DNA from: Nitrospira japonica
GTDB lineage: Bacteria; Nitrospirota; Thermodesulfovibrionia; UBA6902
Length of the DNA: 64,000 nucleotides
Direction: 5' to 3'
Assembly: GCA_020723105.1 (NCBI GenBank)
Contig: DYJL01000013.1
Location: 1 to 64,000, forward strand
Of the stretch, positions 27,681 to 36,285 are shown one piece after another. A program made the position numbers and the translations under genes. Under the pieces are notes generated by a model, which made no database searches, was not told the DNA's origin, and saw only the letters and a list, made by a program, of their open reading frames with translations. The stretch's first letter is position 1, and each line of letters starts with the position of its first letter.

Positions 27681-30458
27681 ATGACTGACGATAAAGAAAT
27701 ACAGAAACTTATAGTTGAGTGCTCCTCTGCCTCCCCGGACCCTAAAAGGGCTGAAGCCAACCTGCTCCGATTTATGAAAGACGCACCCGAAAGAGAGCGC
27801 TTTCTCCCTTATCTGAAGGAAATCTCAAAACTCTTTGCTGCGAGCCAGTTCCTGGCAAATTATTGCATCTCAAATCCTGACGAACTTTTTGCTGCATTAA
27901 AAGAAATTAAAACACCTCTCACTAAAAATTCCCTTCTGGAAAAAGGGGCTGCTGAGCTTGCATTCCATGGAGAGTCAGATACGACAGACGCCGTGAAAAG
28001 AACAAGGCTATTCAGGAAGCGCTATCTTCTGAGAGTTACCATGAGAGACCTCAGGGGAGTAACTGATACACTTACCTCAATGGATGAGCTTACATGTCTT
28101 GCAGAGGTAATCATTCATTTTGCACTTCTCTATTCTCTGGAAACAAATATCAGAAAATTCGGCAATCCTTCTGATGCAGGCCTTACACTAATCGCACTGG
28201 GCAAGCTCGGGGGCGAGGAACTCAATTACAGTTCTGATGTGGACCTTATGGCAGTTTATTCTGAAGAGGGAGAGACCTCAGGAATTCTCACGTTGTCAGG
28301 AGTAAGGATAAACAGAATCAGCAACAGTGAGTTCTATTTTAAAGTAATGGAGCTTTTCAACAGGCTTCTTACTCAAAATACAGAGGACGGAATTGTCTAC
28401 AGGGTTGATCTCAGGCTCAGGCCCCAGGGAGAAAAAGGCGAGGCGGCCCTTCCGCTAAAATCATATCAGGCATACTATGAAACATGGGGACGCACCTGGG
28501 AACGAATGGCTTTAATAAGGGCCAGGCCTGTAGCCGGCAATATGAGTCTGGGCAAAGCCTTCATGGAAACAGTAGAGCCCTTTGTCTGGAAAAAGACTGC
28601 AGATTATTCAGATATTGATGAAATAAAGGCCTTGAAGAAAAAAATAGATTCTGCTTTTTCAAAGGATGATATAAAGCGAGGCTATGGGGGCATCAGAGAA
28701 GCTGAATTTTTTATACAGACCTTTCAGCTTATATATGGGGCCGAATACGAAGGGCTGCGCACTCACAGGCTTTTGAATGCGATACAATCGCTGAGGTGGC
28801 TCGCCATGGTGCCCCGGGAGGACCTCATTACGCTGTGGGATAACTACCTGTACCTTAGAAAAGTTGAGCATCTCCTTCAGATGAAAAACGATCTGCAGAC
28901 ACACTCTCTGCCTTCGTCAGAAGAGGACTTAAGGGGTCTTGCGATACAAACAGGCTTTACTTCTGCAAATGATTTTCTTTCAGACCTCAAGCTGAGAAGG
29001 ATGAAAATAAGGACTATGTACAATTCCCTGCTTGGCACAGAAGAAGACGTTTATGCCGAGGCGCTTACACTTCTGGAAGGAGACCTCAATGATGACGAAC
29101 TTGAAGGCTATCTTTCTTTCAGGGGTTTGAAAAAGCCGTCATCAGGCCTGAATAATCTTATGAGCATAAGGGAACAGTTCGGCCTTTTCAGAACGCAGCA
29201 CGAACGCACTGCCATGAGAAAGGTTGTCCCCATGCTTATTGAGAAGGCCTTTAATGCAGAAAGTCCTGACAGGGCGTTTAGCGGCCTTGAAAGTTTTTTT
29301 ACTGCGATAGGCATCAAAGAAACATATCTGACAGGATTTATGGAAAGAAGGGAATTGGCCGAAGGCGTCATAAAAATACTGTCTCTGAGCACTTATCTTG
29401 CAAGAATCTTCCTGAGCAGCCCGAGGTATCTTGATTTACTCCTTGAGGGAAACGTCATAAGAAAGACGTTCAGGAAAACAGAAGAAGAATTAAGAAGAAG
29501 TATAACCGGTAAATATTCTGAATCTGCAATTGTTGAGTATAAAAACACTGAAGAGCTGCGTCTCGGCAGTTTCTACCTCATGCGCATTATCAGAGTAAAT
29601 TATTTAGTCAGGTGTCTGTCGCAGCTTGCAGATGCAGTAATCAGAACAATTGCGTCAGCAGCAGGAGCAGACAGTTTATCTGTACTTGCAATGGGGAAGC
29701 TCGGGGCCAGAGAGATAACTTTCGGTTCCGATCTCGATATCATTTTCATTTCGGAAAAATCCGATGATTTAAAGACCGCAGAGAAGATTTTAAAAACACT
29801 GACTGCCTATACTGACAAAGGCATAATCTACAATGTGGATACAAGGCTGCGCCCCGACGGTTCAAAAGGAACTCTCCTGAAGAATATCAGCGGCTACAGG
29901 GACTACTATCTGAAACATGCCCATCCGTGGGAGATTCAGGCATTGCTGAAGGCAAGACCGGTTGCAGGTGACAGCAGACTTGCGCATGCGTTTATGGAAA
30001 TGGCAAAAGAAATCATCCTGAAGCGGGGCCAGGAACTGCAGAGAGAAAATATAAAGACTATGCGGGGGAAAATTATCAGAGAGTTGTCTCACGAATCAGA
30101 AGGAATAGATATAAAGCGCGGCCCGGGAGGAATTGAGGACCTGGAATTCTTTGTCCAGGGCCTGCAGCTTCAGCATGCAGGAGAGAGCGCCGGCATACTT
30201 GTTCAGGATACAGTTTCTGCAACAAGGCGTCTCGCCAAAAAGGGGATTATCAGTTCCGGTGATGCCGGAAAACTGTTGAAAGCTTATGACTATCTGAGGG
30301 CCCTTGAAACTTTCATGCGCTTAAATGAAGAACATGTAATTACAGATGATTCAGAGTTTACAGGACTTGCAGGGATATTTATGGGACACAAAAATAAGGA
30401 AGAACTTTTAACCCATCTGAAGGCATTAAGAAAAAATGTTGTGGAGGTAGTGCAATGA
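27681..30458 (+). CDS. glnE: Glutamine synthetase adenylyltransferase/adenylyl-removing enzyme
   Basis: Bifunctional nucleotidyltransferase that adds or removes AMP on glutamine synthetase under PII control. The 925 residues contain two copies of the nucleotidyltransferase motif: GKLGGEELNYSSDVDLM (about 173-189) and GKLGAREITFGSDLDII (about 673-689), each followed by a DXRLRPxG motif (VDLRLRPQGEKG, VDTRLRPDGSKG) and a GIREAEFF/GIEDLEFF helix. Length is close to the family norm (~940). It overlaps the next gene by 4 bp. Confidence 0.96.
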   Translation: MTDDKEIQKLIVECSSASPDPKRAEANLLRFMKDAPERERFLPYLKEISKLFAASQFLANYCISNPDELFAALKEIKTPLTKNSLLEKGAAELAFHGESDTTDAVKRTRLFRKRYLLRVTMRDLRGVTDTLTSMDELTCLAEVIIHFALLYSLETNIRKFGNPSDAGLTLIALGKLGGEELNYSSDVDLMAVYSEEGETSGILTLSGVRINRISNSEFYFKVMELFNRLLTQNTEDGIVYRVDLRLRPQGEKGEAALPLKSYQAYYETWGRTWERMALIRARPVAGNMSLGKAFMETVEPFVWKKTADYSDIDEIKALKKKIDSAFSKDDIKRGYGGIREAEFFIQTFQLIYGAEYEGLRTHRLLNAIQSLRWLAMVPREDLITLWDNYLYLRKVEHLLQMKNDLQTHSLPSSEEDLRGLAIQTGFTSANDFLSDLKLRRMKIRTMYNSLLGTEEDVYAEALTLLEGDLNDDELEGYLSFRGLKKPSSGLNNLMSIREQFGLFRTQHERTAMRKVVPMLIEKAFNAESPDRAFSGLESFFTAIGIKETYLTGFMERRELAEGVIKILSLSTYLARIFLSSPRYLDLLLEGNVIRKTFRKTEEELRRSITGKYSESAIVEYKNTEELRLGSFYLMRIIRVNYLVRCLSQLADAVIRTIASAAGADSLSVLAMGKLGAREITFGSDLDIIFISEKSDDLKTAEKILKTLTAYTDKGIIYNVDTRLRPDGSKGTLLKNISGYRDYYLKHAHPWEIQALLKARPVAGDSRLAHAFMEMAKEIILKRGQELQRENIKTMRGKIIRELSHESEGIDIKRGPGGIEDLEFFVQGLQLQHAGESAGILVQDTVSATRRLAKKGIISSGDAGKLLKAYDYLRALETFMRLNEEHVITDDSEFTGLAGIFMGHKNKEELLTHLKALRKNVVEVVQ

Positions 30459-30793
30459 ACATTCTCAAACTGTTGCCGGTAATATTGAGCCTGCTTCTTA
30501 TCGGAGCCCATTTTTTCAGGAGCGGCAATATCATTATTGTTTTGTTTGCTGTCATAACCATGCTGCTTTTGCTAATTCGTAAACCCTGGGTGGTACGGTT
30601 ATGCCAGATAATTCTTGTTACAGGCGGGATTGAATGGATAAGAACCATGGTCGTCTTTGTAAAGATGCGTCAGTCTGTAGGAGCGCCGTGGGAGCGTCTG
30701 GCCCTGATCCTTGGAGGCGTGGCAGTATTTACAATCTGTTCGGCGTTTGTTTTCAGATTCAGATCATTGCGGGAAAGGTATCACATCACATAG
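30455..30793 (+). CDS. Small integral membrane protein, unknown
   Basis: 112 residues with three or four hydrophobic helices (LLPVILSLLLIGAHFF; IIIVLFAVITMLLLLI; LILGGVAVFTICSAFVF) and a basic C-terminus. No recognised motif. The start overlaps the glnE stop (ATGA), so it is translationally coupled to it. Its link to nitrogen metabolism is positional only. Confidence 0.7.
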   Translation: MNILKLLPVILSLLLIGAHFFRSGNIIIVLFAVITMLLLLIRKPWVVRLCQIILVTGGIEWIRTMVVFVKMRQSVGAPWERLALILGGVAVFTICSAFVFRFRSLRERYHIT

Positions 30794-30809
30794 GTTACTA
30801 ATTGATTCA

Positions 30810-30838
30810 TTGAGGCATCTCATCTCATGATGTATAAT
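30810..30838 (+). promoter_or_regulatory. Possible sigma-70 promoter for glnA
   Basis: TTGAGG and TATAAT separated by 17 bp, about 77 bp before the glnA start. No sigma-54 consensus or clear operator was seen here. Confidence 0.45.
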
Positions 30839-30871
30839 TAATCCATCTTAAGGAAGCAATACAAAGGAACT

Positions 30872-30896
30872 GGATTCCGCATCGAATGCGGAATGA
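30872..30896. repeat. Short GTCATTCCG-type palindrome
   Basis: Nine-base arms ATTCCGCAT and ATGCGGAAT around a three-base loop, in the glnA leader. Member of the dispersed TGTCATTCCG...GGAATCCA family that is also found inside mnmE. Confidence 0.65.
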
Positions 30897-30914
30897 CAAA
30901 CAAAGGAGTCAACC

Positions 30915-32246
30915 ATGAACAAGCCCGGAGACAAAAAAGATGTTTTAGAGCTGGTGGAAAAAAACAATGTGAAATTCATCAGGCTGTGGTTTACGGATAT
31001 TCTCGGACAGCTTAAAAGTTTTGCCATTACAAGTGAGGAACTTGAGGACGCCTTTGAGGAGGGGATGGGCTTTGACGGCTCTTCAATAAAGGGTTTTGCA
31101 CGCATTGATGAAAGCGACATGATCGCAAAGCCGGACCCGGCTACTTTCCAGATCGTGCCCTGGAGGCCGAAGGAACAGGCAGTGGCGAGGATGTATTGCG
31201 ATATCCTTAATCCTGACGGCACTCCATATGAAGGGGACCCGCGTTATGCATTAAAAAGGAATCTCGAAAGATTAAAAGAAAAGGGTTATACACTTTATCT
31301 GGGGCCGGAACTGGAATTTTTTTATTTCAAAAATGATAAAGGCACGGAGGTGCTGGATGAGGGAGGATACTTTGACCTGACAACTCTGGATGCAGCCAGT
31401 GATCAAAGAAGGGAGACCGTGCTTACCCTTGAAACAATGGGAATAAAAGTTGAATACTCACATCACGAAGTTGCGCCCTCACAGCATGAGATTGACCTGC
31501 GTTATGCAGACGCCTTAACAATGGCAGATAATGTCATGACCTACAGAGTAGTCGTTAAAGAGGTTGCGTCAAAATATGGCTGTTATGCGACCTTCATGCC
31601 AAAACCAATATTTGGCCAGAATGGAAGCGGGATGCATACGCACCAGTCGCTTTTTAAGGGGGACAAGAATGCTTTTTTTGATGCAAAGGATAAGTTTTAT
31701 CTCTCTGACATAGCAAAAAAATATATAGCCGGATTATTGAAACATGCGCCTGAAATTACTGCAGTTTGCAATCAATGGATAAATTCATACAAGAGGCTGG
31801 TTCCGGGATATGAAGCGCCTGTTTATATTGCATGGGCCAGGAGAAACCGCTCTGCGCTTGTAAGAGTGCCTTTGTACAAACCAGGCAAGGAAAAGGCAAC
31901 AAGGATCGAGCTTCGCTCGCCTGACCCGGCATGTAATCCGTATCTTGCCTTCTCTGTAATGCTTGCCGCCGGACTGGAAGGTATCGAGAAAAACTACGAA
32001 CTTCCGGAACCTGTTGAGAAGGATATTTATCACCTGAGTGATGAGGAAAAGCTGGAACTTGGAATAAAATCTCTTCCCGGAAGTTTGATCGAGGCCATAG
32101 AGATAGCTGAAAAAAGTGATGTGGTACGCAGGGCCCTCGGCGACCACATATTTAACAATTTCATTGAGAACAAGAAGATAGAGTGGGACGATTACCGCAC
32201 AAAGATTCATCCTTATGAACTGGAGCGGTATCTGCCGATATTGTAA
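30915..32246 (+). CDS. glnA: Glutamine synthetase type I (alpha-like)
   Basis: Ammonia assimilation into glutamine; dodecameric. The 443 residues include the beta-grasp domain (GFDGSSIKGF), the metal and substrate motifs GPELEFFYF, VEYSHHEVAPSQHEID, FMPKPIFGQNGSGMHTHQSL and RIELRSPDPACNPYLAF. The length and the absence of the ~25-residue insertion are typical of the GSI-alpha (Firmicutes/thermophile) group. A Tyr is present where the adenylylated Tyr lies in GSI-beta (KDIYHLSDEEK). AAAGGAG precedes the ATG. Being next to glnE, it may or may not be adenylylated. Confidence 0.96.
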   Translation: MNKPGDKKDVLELVEKNNVKFIRLWFTDILGQLKSFAITSEELEDAFEEGMGFDGSSIKGFARIDESDMIAKPDPATFQIVPWRPKEQAVARMYCDILNPDGTPYEGDPRYALKRNLERLKEKGYTLYLGPELEFFYFKNDKGTEVLDEGGYFDLTTLDAASDQRRETVLTLETMGIKVEYSHHEVAPSQHEIDLRYADALTMADNVMTYRVVVKEVASKYGCYATFMPKPIFGQNGSGMHTHQSLFKGDKNAFFDAKDKFYLSDIAKKYIAGLLKHAPEITAVCNQWINSYKRLVPGYEAPVYIAWARRNRSALVRVPLYKPGKEKATRIELRSPDPACNPYLAFSVMLAAGLEGIEKNYELPEPVEKDIYHLSDEEKLELGIKSLPGSLIEAIEIAEKSDVVRRALGDHIFNNFIENKKIEWDDYRTKIHPYELERYLPIL

Positions 32247-32270
32247 AAAGCAGATCAGACTCCGTCTCAT

Positions 32271-32293
32271 CCTTTAATCTTGATAATTAAAGG
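32271..32293. terminator. Weak hairpin between convergent glnA and mnmE
   Basis: Eight-base arms CCTTTAAT and ATTAAAGG with a seven-base loop, but no long T-run on either side. Confidence 0.35.
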
Positions 32294-32318
32294 AACCCTG
32301 ATATAGCAATACGGTCGA

Positions 32319-33752
32319 CTATTTCCCGATGCAGAAATTGCTGAATATCCTGTTGAGCACATCATCGGGTGTTGTGATCCCGATGATTTCGCCAACAGCA
32401 TCGAGGGCGTCTCTTAATTCAACGGAGAGAAATTCCGGAGAGGTGTTTTTATCAGCCTGGCTGATGAAAGAATCAAGTGAGGCCCGTGCTTTTTCGAGAG
32501 CCCTGACATGTCTGACATTTGTGACAACAGTTGTTGTGCTTTCAGCAGGGCCTTGCAGGGCAGTTTCCGATATTTTATTTCTTAGCTCATCGAGGCCGGT
32601 TCCTTTTTTGGCGGAAATATTGATGATATTAAAGGCCCTTGCGTCATTCCGGGCTTGACCCGGAATCCGGGTTTTTTTCTGGTTTCCCGCTTTCGCGGGA
32701 AGGACATTCCCAAGGTTTATCTTTTGAGGAAGGTCTGTTTTATTTATAACGAGTATGGTATTTTTCAAATTTGATTTCTCAATCAGCTCCCGGTCAGTTT
32801 TATGGAGCTTTTCACTGCCGTCAAGAATGAGAAGTACCAGGTCCGCATTCTCCATCGCCCGGAGGCTCCTTTTTACTCCTTCTTTTTCGGCAACATTTTT
32901 AACGTCTCTTATTCCGGCAGTATCCATAATTCTTATCGGCAGCCCGTTTATATTTAAGCACTCCTCAATAACATCTCTTGTTGTGCCTGGCATTTCAGTC
33001 ACAATAGCCCTGTCGTGTTCAAGCAGCGCATTGAGCAAAGAGGACTTACCGACATTGGTCCTGCCGATAATTGCGGTCTTCAGTCCTTCACGGAGTATCA
33101 TGCCATAACGGGCGCTGTCAATGAGTTTTTGCAGGGACCGGTTTATCTGCAGAGACTTCGTCTTTATATCATTTAATGACATGGGGTCTATATCCTCTTC
33201 CGGGAAGTCAATGCATGCTTCGACAAGTGCAGTAAGGTTCACAAGTTCTTCCCTGAGGGCTTCTATCTTTTTTGAAATCCCGCCTCCGAGCTGTTCAAGT
33301 GCGGTTTTTTGACTCTGCTCAGTCAGCGCATTGATAACATCAAGCACAGCTTCAGCCTGTGCGAGGTCCAGCCTGCCGTTAAGGAAGGCCCTTTGCGTAA
33401 ATTCCCCGGGGCCAGCCAGCCTTGCGCCTTTACTTGTAACAAGTTCCAGAACCTGCCTGAGAGGAATTATCCCGCCATGGCAGTTTATCTCGACTATATC
33501 CTCCCTTGTATATGTATCAGGCGCTTTCATCACAGAGACCAGTACTTCGTCTAATATCTCTTTGTTTTTGGGATTAATGATGTGACCATAGAGAATTCTG
33601 CGGGAAAGAGTTTGTGCGAGCTTCTTTTTCTTTGGCGAGCGAAATATTTTCTCTGCTATCTTTATTGCATTACTGCCGCTGAGCCTGACAATTCCTATCC
33701 CTCCGCATCCGGGAGGTGTTGATATAGCAGCTATCGTGTCTTCTGTATGCAT
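32319..33752 (-). CDS. mnmE: MnmE tRNA-modification GTPase with an in-frame repeat insertion
   Basis: With MnmG, makes 5-carboxymethylaminomethyl-uridine at the tRNA wobble position. The 477 residues show the N-terminal formyl-THF-binding domain (DTIAAISTPPGCGGIGIVRL), the G domain with GRTNVGKSSLLNALL, MPGTTRD, DTAGIRD and NKTDL, and the terminal FCIGK. Between NKTD (G4) and SAK (G5) lie 21 extra residues (LPAKAGNQKKTRIPGQARND is the core) encoded by a palindromic repeat; the frame is kept. It is in the usual yidC-mnmE order. Confidence 0.95.
   Translation of the reverse strand: MHTEDTIAAISTPPGCGGIGIVRLSGSNAIKIAEKIFRSPKKKKLAQTLSRRILYGHIINPKNKEILDEVLVSVMKAPDTYTREDIVEINCHGGIIPLRQVLELVTSKGARLAGPGEFTQRAFLNGRLDLAQAEAVLDVINALTEQSQKTALEQLGGGISKKIEALREELVNLTALVEACIDFPEEDIDPMSLNDIKTKSLQINRSLQKLIDSARYGMILREGLKTAIIGRTNVGKSSLLNALLEHDRAIVTEMPGTTRDVIEECLNINGLPIRIMDTAGIRDVKNVAEKEGVKRSLRAMENADLVLLILDGSEKLHKTDRELIEKSNLKNTILVINKTDLPQKINLGNVLPAKAGNQKKTRIPGQARNDARAFNIINISAKKGTGLDELRNKISETALQGPAESTTTVVTNVRHVRALEKARASLDSFISQADKNTSPEFLSVELRDALDAVGEIIGITTPDDVLNRIFSNFCIGK
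32643..32705 (-). repeat. Palindromic repeat inserted in frame in mnmE
   Basis: 63 bp, divisible by three. Two hairpins are visible: ATTCCGGG...CCCGGAAT and TTCCCGCTTTCGCGGGAA. It is the same GTCATTCCG-type family as 30872. It falls in the loop between the G4 and G5 motifs. Confidence 0.8.
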
Positions 33753-33785
33753 GACCTTCAGATTTTGTATCCGACTGTGAAATAG

Positions 33786-35315
33786 TTACGCTTCTTTTTT
33801 ATTCACATAATACTGCTGAATAATTCCGAGGATATTGTTAATGAGCCAGTATAAAACCAGGCCGGAGGGGAAGGTAAGAAACATAAAAGTAAATATAATC
33901 GGCATAAACATCATTATCTTTGCCTGTGCCGGGTCCATGGTTGTAGGAGTCATCTTTTGCTGTATCACCATGGTAGCTCCCATAACAATAGGGAGAACAT
34001 AATAAGGATCTTTTGCGGCGAGGTCTGTTATCCATAATGCAAATGGCGCGCCCCGCAGTTCAATGGCTTTATTGAGGACATTATAAAGAGCAATAAAAAC
34101 CGGTATCTGCAGGAGCATGGGCAGGCATCCGCCTACAGGGTTTACCTTGTGCTTCTTATAAAGCGCCATCATTTCCTGCTGCATCTTTTGCGGGTCCTTT
34201 GAATATTTTTCTTTTATCTCAGCCATCAGGGGCTGGATTTTCTGCATCTTCTTCATGGACTGCTGGCTTTTGTTGAGAATGGGAATAAAGGGGATTCTGA
34301 CGACTATAGTTACAAGGATAATGGCCCATCCGTAATTGCCCAGAAACTTGTAAAAGAATTTCAGCACCCAGAACAGGGGCATTGCAACGACAGTAAACCA
34401 TCCGAAGTCAACTATATGTTCGAGTCCCTTGTTTAAGTTTTTAAGCCTGTCATACTCCTTGGGGCCTGCGTAAAAGATGAAATCCTGTCTGGGCTGCTTT
34501 ACGTTGAAAGCAATCTCAGCGGAAGCGCCTTCTTTCCAGACAGTGGCCCCTTCGGCTGGAGTCAGGGGCATAAGAGCAGCAGTAAAGTATTTGTCTTCCT
34601 GTGCAATCCAGAAGATATTGCCTGAAAAATTCATTTTTTCTTTCAGTTTTTCATCAAACTCTTTTCTGTCTGATTCAATCAGCAGGACCGGTCCGTTATG
34701 ATCACTCTGCTGTTTATCATAAACACCAAAGTCCGTTCCAACCGGCAGAACGTATGATGGCGTATTAACTGTTTCTATTGAGAGATCAACTTTGAAGTCG
34801 TTATTGTAAAAAATAAACTTTTTTCTGAGGGACATTGCACCGTTGCTGTAGGTAAAAATCAGTTCTGCCTGAGCCTTTTCTTTAGACAGGGTAATATGTT
34901 GGGCGCTGGCTTCATAAATTGCTTTTAGCGGCAGGCTGCGGTTTTCCCCTTCAAGAACTATCCCCAGTGAAGGTATAGTGCCTGGGGCTTTTAAAAGGAA
35001 CACTGGCATTTTGTTGTGGTCCTTGTAAGTTTTCAGCTCCCATGATTTGACAATGGCCCCTTCGGTGGAAAATACAGCTTTATACAGGTCTGTCTCAACT
35101 ATAATATCGTTTGCAGTGGTTTCTTTTGTCTCTGGAAGACCTGAAGGAGAAGGGGTGCGAGGCTGAATGGGTTCTTCCGGAGCTGCGGCAACGGTCTCTA
35201 TCGGAGCTTTTTTAGAAGGCGCTGGCTTCTGCGGAAAAATTTTCTGTTGCAGAAAGGACCAGCCCAACAATATGACAAGCGATAATATAACTGCTAAAAG
35301 TGTACGTTTTTCCAT
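33786..35315 (-). CDS. yidC: YidC membrane protein insertase
   Basis: Inserts and folds inner-membrane proteins with or without SecYEG. The 509 residues have an N-terminal anchor (LLAVILSLVILLGWSFL), a Pro-rich linker, a large periplasmic beta domain (about 75-300) and the conserved five-helix core starting at DFGWFTVVAMPLFWVLKF, with the hydrophilic coiled-coil loop KYSKDPQKMQQEMMALYKKH and GGCLPMLLQIPVFIALY. It is the Gram-negative type. It lies between yidD and mnmE. Confidence 0.96.
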   Translation of the reverse strand: MEKRTLLAVILSLVILLGWSFLQQKIFPQKPAPSKKAPIETVAAAPEEPIQPRTPSPSGLPETKETTANDIIVETDLYKAVFSTEGAIVKSWELKTYKDHNKMPVFLLKAPGTIPSLGIVLEGENRSLPLKAIYEASAQHITLSKEKAQAELIFTYSNGAMSLRKKFIFYNNDFKVDLSIETVNTPSYVLPVGTDFGVYDKQQSDHNGPVLLIESDRKEFDEKLKEKMNFSGNIFWIAQEDKYFTAALMPLTPAEGATVWKEGASAEIAFNVKQPRQDFIFYAGPKEYDRLKNLNKGLEHIVDFGWFTVVAMPLFWVLKFFYKFLGNYGWAIILVTIVVRIPFIPILNKSQQSMKKMQKIQPLMAEIKEKYSKDPQKMQQEMMALYKKHKVNPVGGCLPMLLQIPVFIALYNVLNKAIELRGAPFALWITDLAAKDPYYVLPIVMGATMVIQQKMTPTTMDPAQAKIMMFMPIIFTFMFLTFPSGLVLYWLINNILGIIQQYYVNKKEA

Positions 35316-35332
35316 AATTGTTCTTTAAAAAA

Positions 35333-35560
35333 CTAAAAGGAATTGTCCAGACGCTCTACAGGGTCATATCCACCGGGATGCAGAGGATGGCATTTCATAA
35401 TTCGTTTAACAGTAAGCCACAGCCCCTTCAATAAACCATATTTATTTATTGCCTCTATGCCGTAGCTGGAGCATGATGGATAGAATCTGCAGGAATGCGG
35501 CAGGAAGGGTGAAATATATTTCTTGTAATTTTTTATTAAAAAAATTGCTGATGATTTCAT
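35333..35560 (-). CDS. yidD: YidD membrane-insertion efficiency factor
   Basis: 75-residue peripheral membrane protein aiding YidC-dependent insertion. It carries the full signature [20 protein letters not shown], then [10 protein letters not shown] and [12 protein letters not shown]. Its ATG overlaps the rpmH stop by one base (TAATG), so the two are translationally coupled and no rnpA lies between them. Confidence 0.95.
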   Translation of the reverse strand: MKSSAIFLIKNYKKYISPFLPHSCRFYPSCSSYGIEAINKYGLLKGLWLTVKRIMKCHPLHPGGYDPVERLDNSF

Positions 35561-35697
35561 TATACAGACAATTTTTTCCTGCCCTTGGCGCGCCTTCTCT
35601 TAATTACATTCCGGCCGCCAGTTGTACTCATTCTTATAAGAAAGCCGTGAGTTCTTTTCCGCTTTTTCTTATGAGGACGAAAGGTTGTATATGTCAT
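35560..35697 (-). CDS. rpmH: Ribosomal protein bL34
   Basis: 45 residues, too short for automatic ORF lists: starts [19 protein letters not shown] and has the family core [28 protein letters not shown] site precedes the ATG. It directly precedes yidD; the usual rnpA gene is missing from between them. Confidence 0.95.
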   Translation of the reverse strand: MTYTTFRPHKKKRKRTHGFLIRMSTTGGRNVIKRRRAKGRKKLSV

Positions 35698-35763
35698 AGT
35701 ATCTCCTTCTCAGAATAACAGGGAGCTTCAAACAGAAATGAGCCCCGAATTTTAAGAAAAGAT

Positions 35764-35792
35764 ATTTTAACCATACCGTACAAAAAAATCAA
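35764..35792 (-). promoter_or_regulatory. Possible promoter for rpmH-yidD-yidC-mnmE
   Basis: On the minus strand, TTGATT and TAAAAT separated by 17 bp, about 65 bp upstream of rpmH. Confidence 0.4.
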
Positions 35793-35842
35793 TGAATGCC
35801 TTTGTGTAAATTTTTTGTCAGCATTGATTGATATGAGAAATT

Positions 35843-36283
35843 CTATTTTAAATTCTTGAAGAAGTGCCGGTAATATACGAGGCTTGATAATATCATTGCT
35901 CCGCCAAAACCCATATATATTACAGAAAGATACGGCTTTGGGACTGGCGAATGCCTCAGTGCTGTCCCCATGGTAATCATAACAACTATGGTCAGATAAC
36001 TCTTCCAGGGCTGAAAGGCAAAAATACAGACCTTCCCTTTTTTTGAGAGAATACGGTTAGTATTTTTGTAAACCAGCTTCATGAAGCCAAAATAATGTAT
36101 CAGGAACGCCAGAATAGCGCCCGCGGTTGCCAGCCATATAATATTTTTCTGGCCGGCCTCAGACAACCAGTGAATTGCGAGCCTGCAGAGCATTATTCCT
36201 ACAATGCTCCACAATATCCCGGAAAGGAAGATGAGTAATCTTTTATCAACTGCAGGGTCGAATTTTTTTATTGTATGTTGCAT
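35843..36283 (-). CDS. Four-helix membrane protein, unknown
   Basis: 146 residues with four hydrophobic segments (about 17-37, 47-68, 92-108, 120-140) and basic loops, including FAFQPWKSYLTIVVMITMG and PKPYLSVIYMGFGGAMIL. No catalytic motif recognised. It starts 2 bp after the DgkA-PAP2 gene stops, so is likely in the same transcript. Function not assigned. Confidence 0.7.
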   Translation of the reverse strand: MQHTIKKFDPAVDKRLLIFLSGILWSIVGIMLCRLAIHWLSEAGQKNIIWLATAGAILAFLIHYFGFMKLVYKNTNRILSKKGKVCIFAFQPWKSYLTIVVMITMGTALRHSPVPKPYLSVIYMGFGGAMILSSLVYYRHFFKNLK

Positions 36284-36285
36284 AG

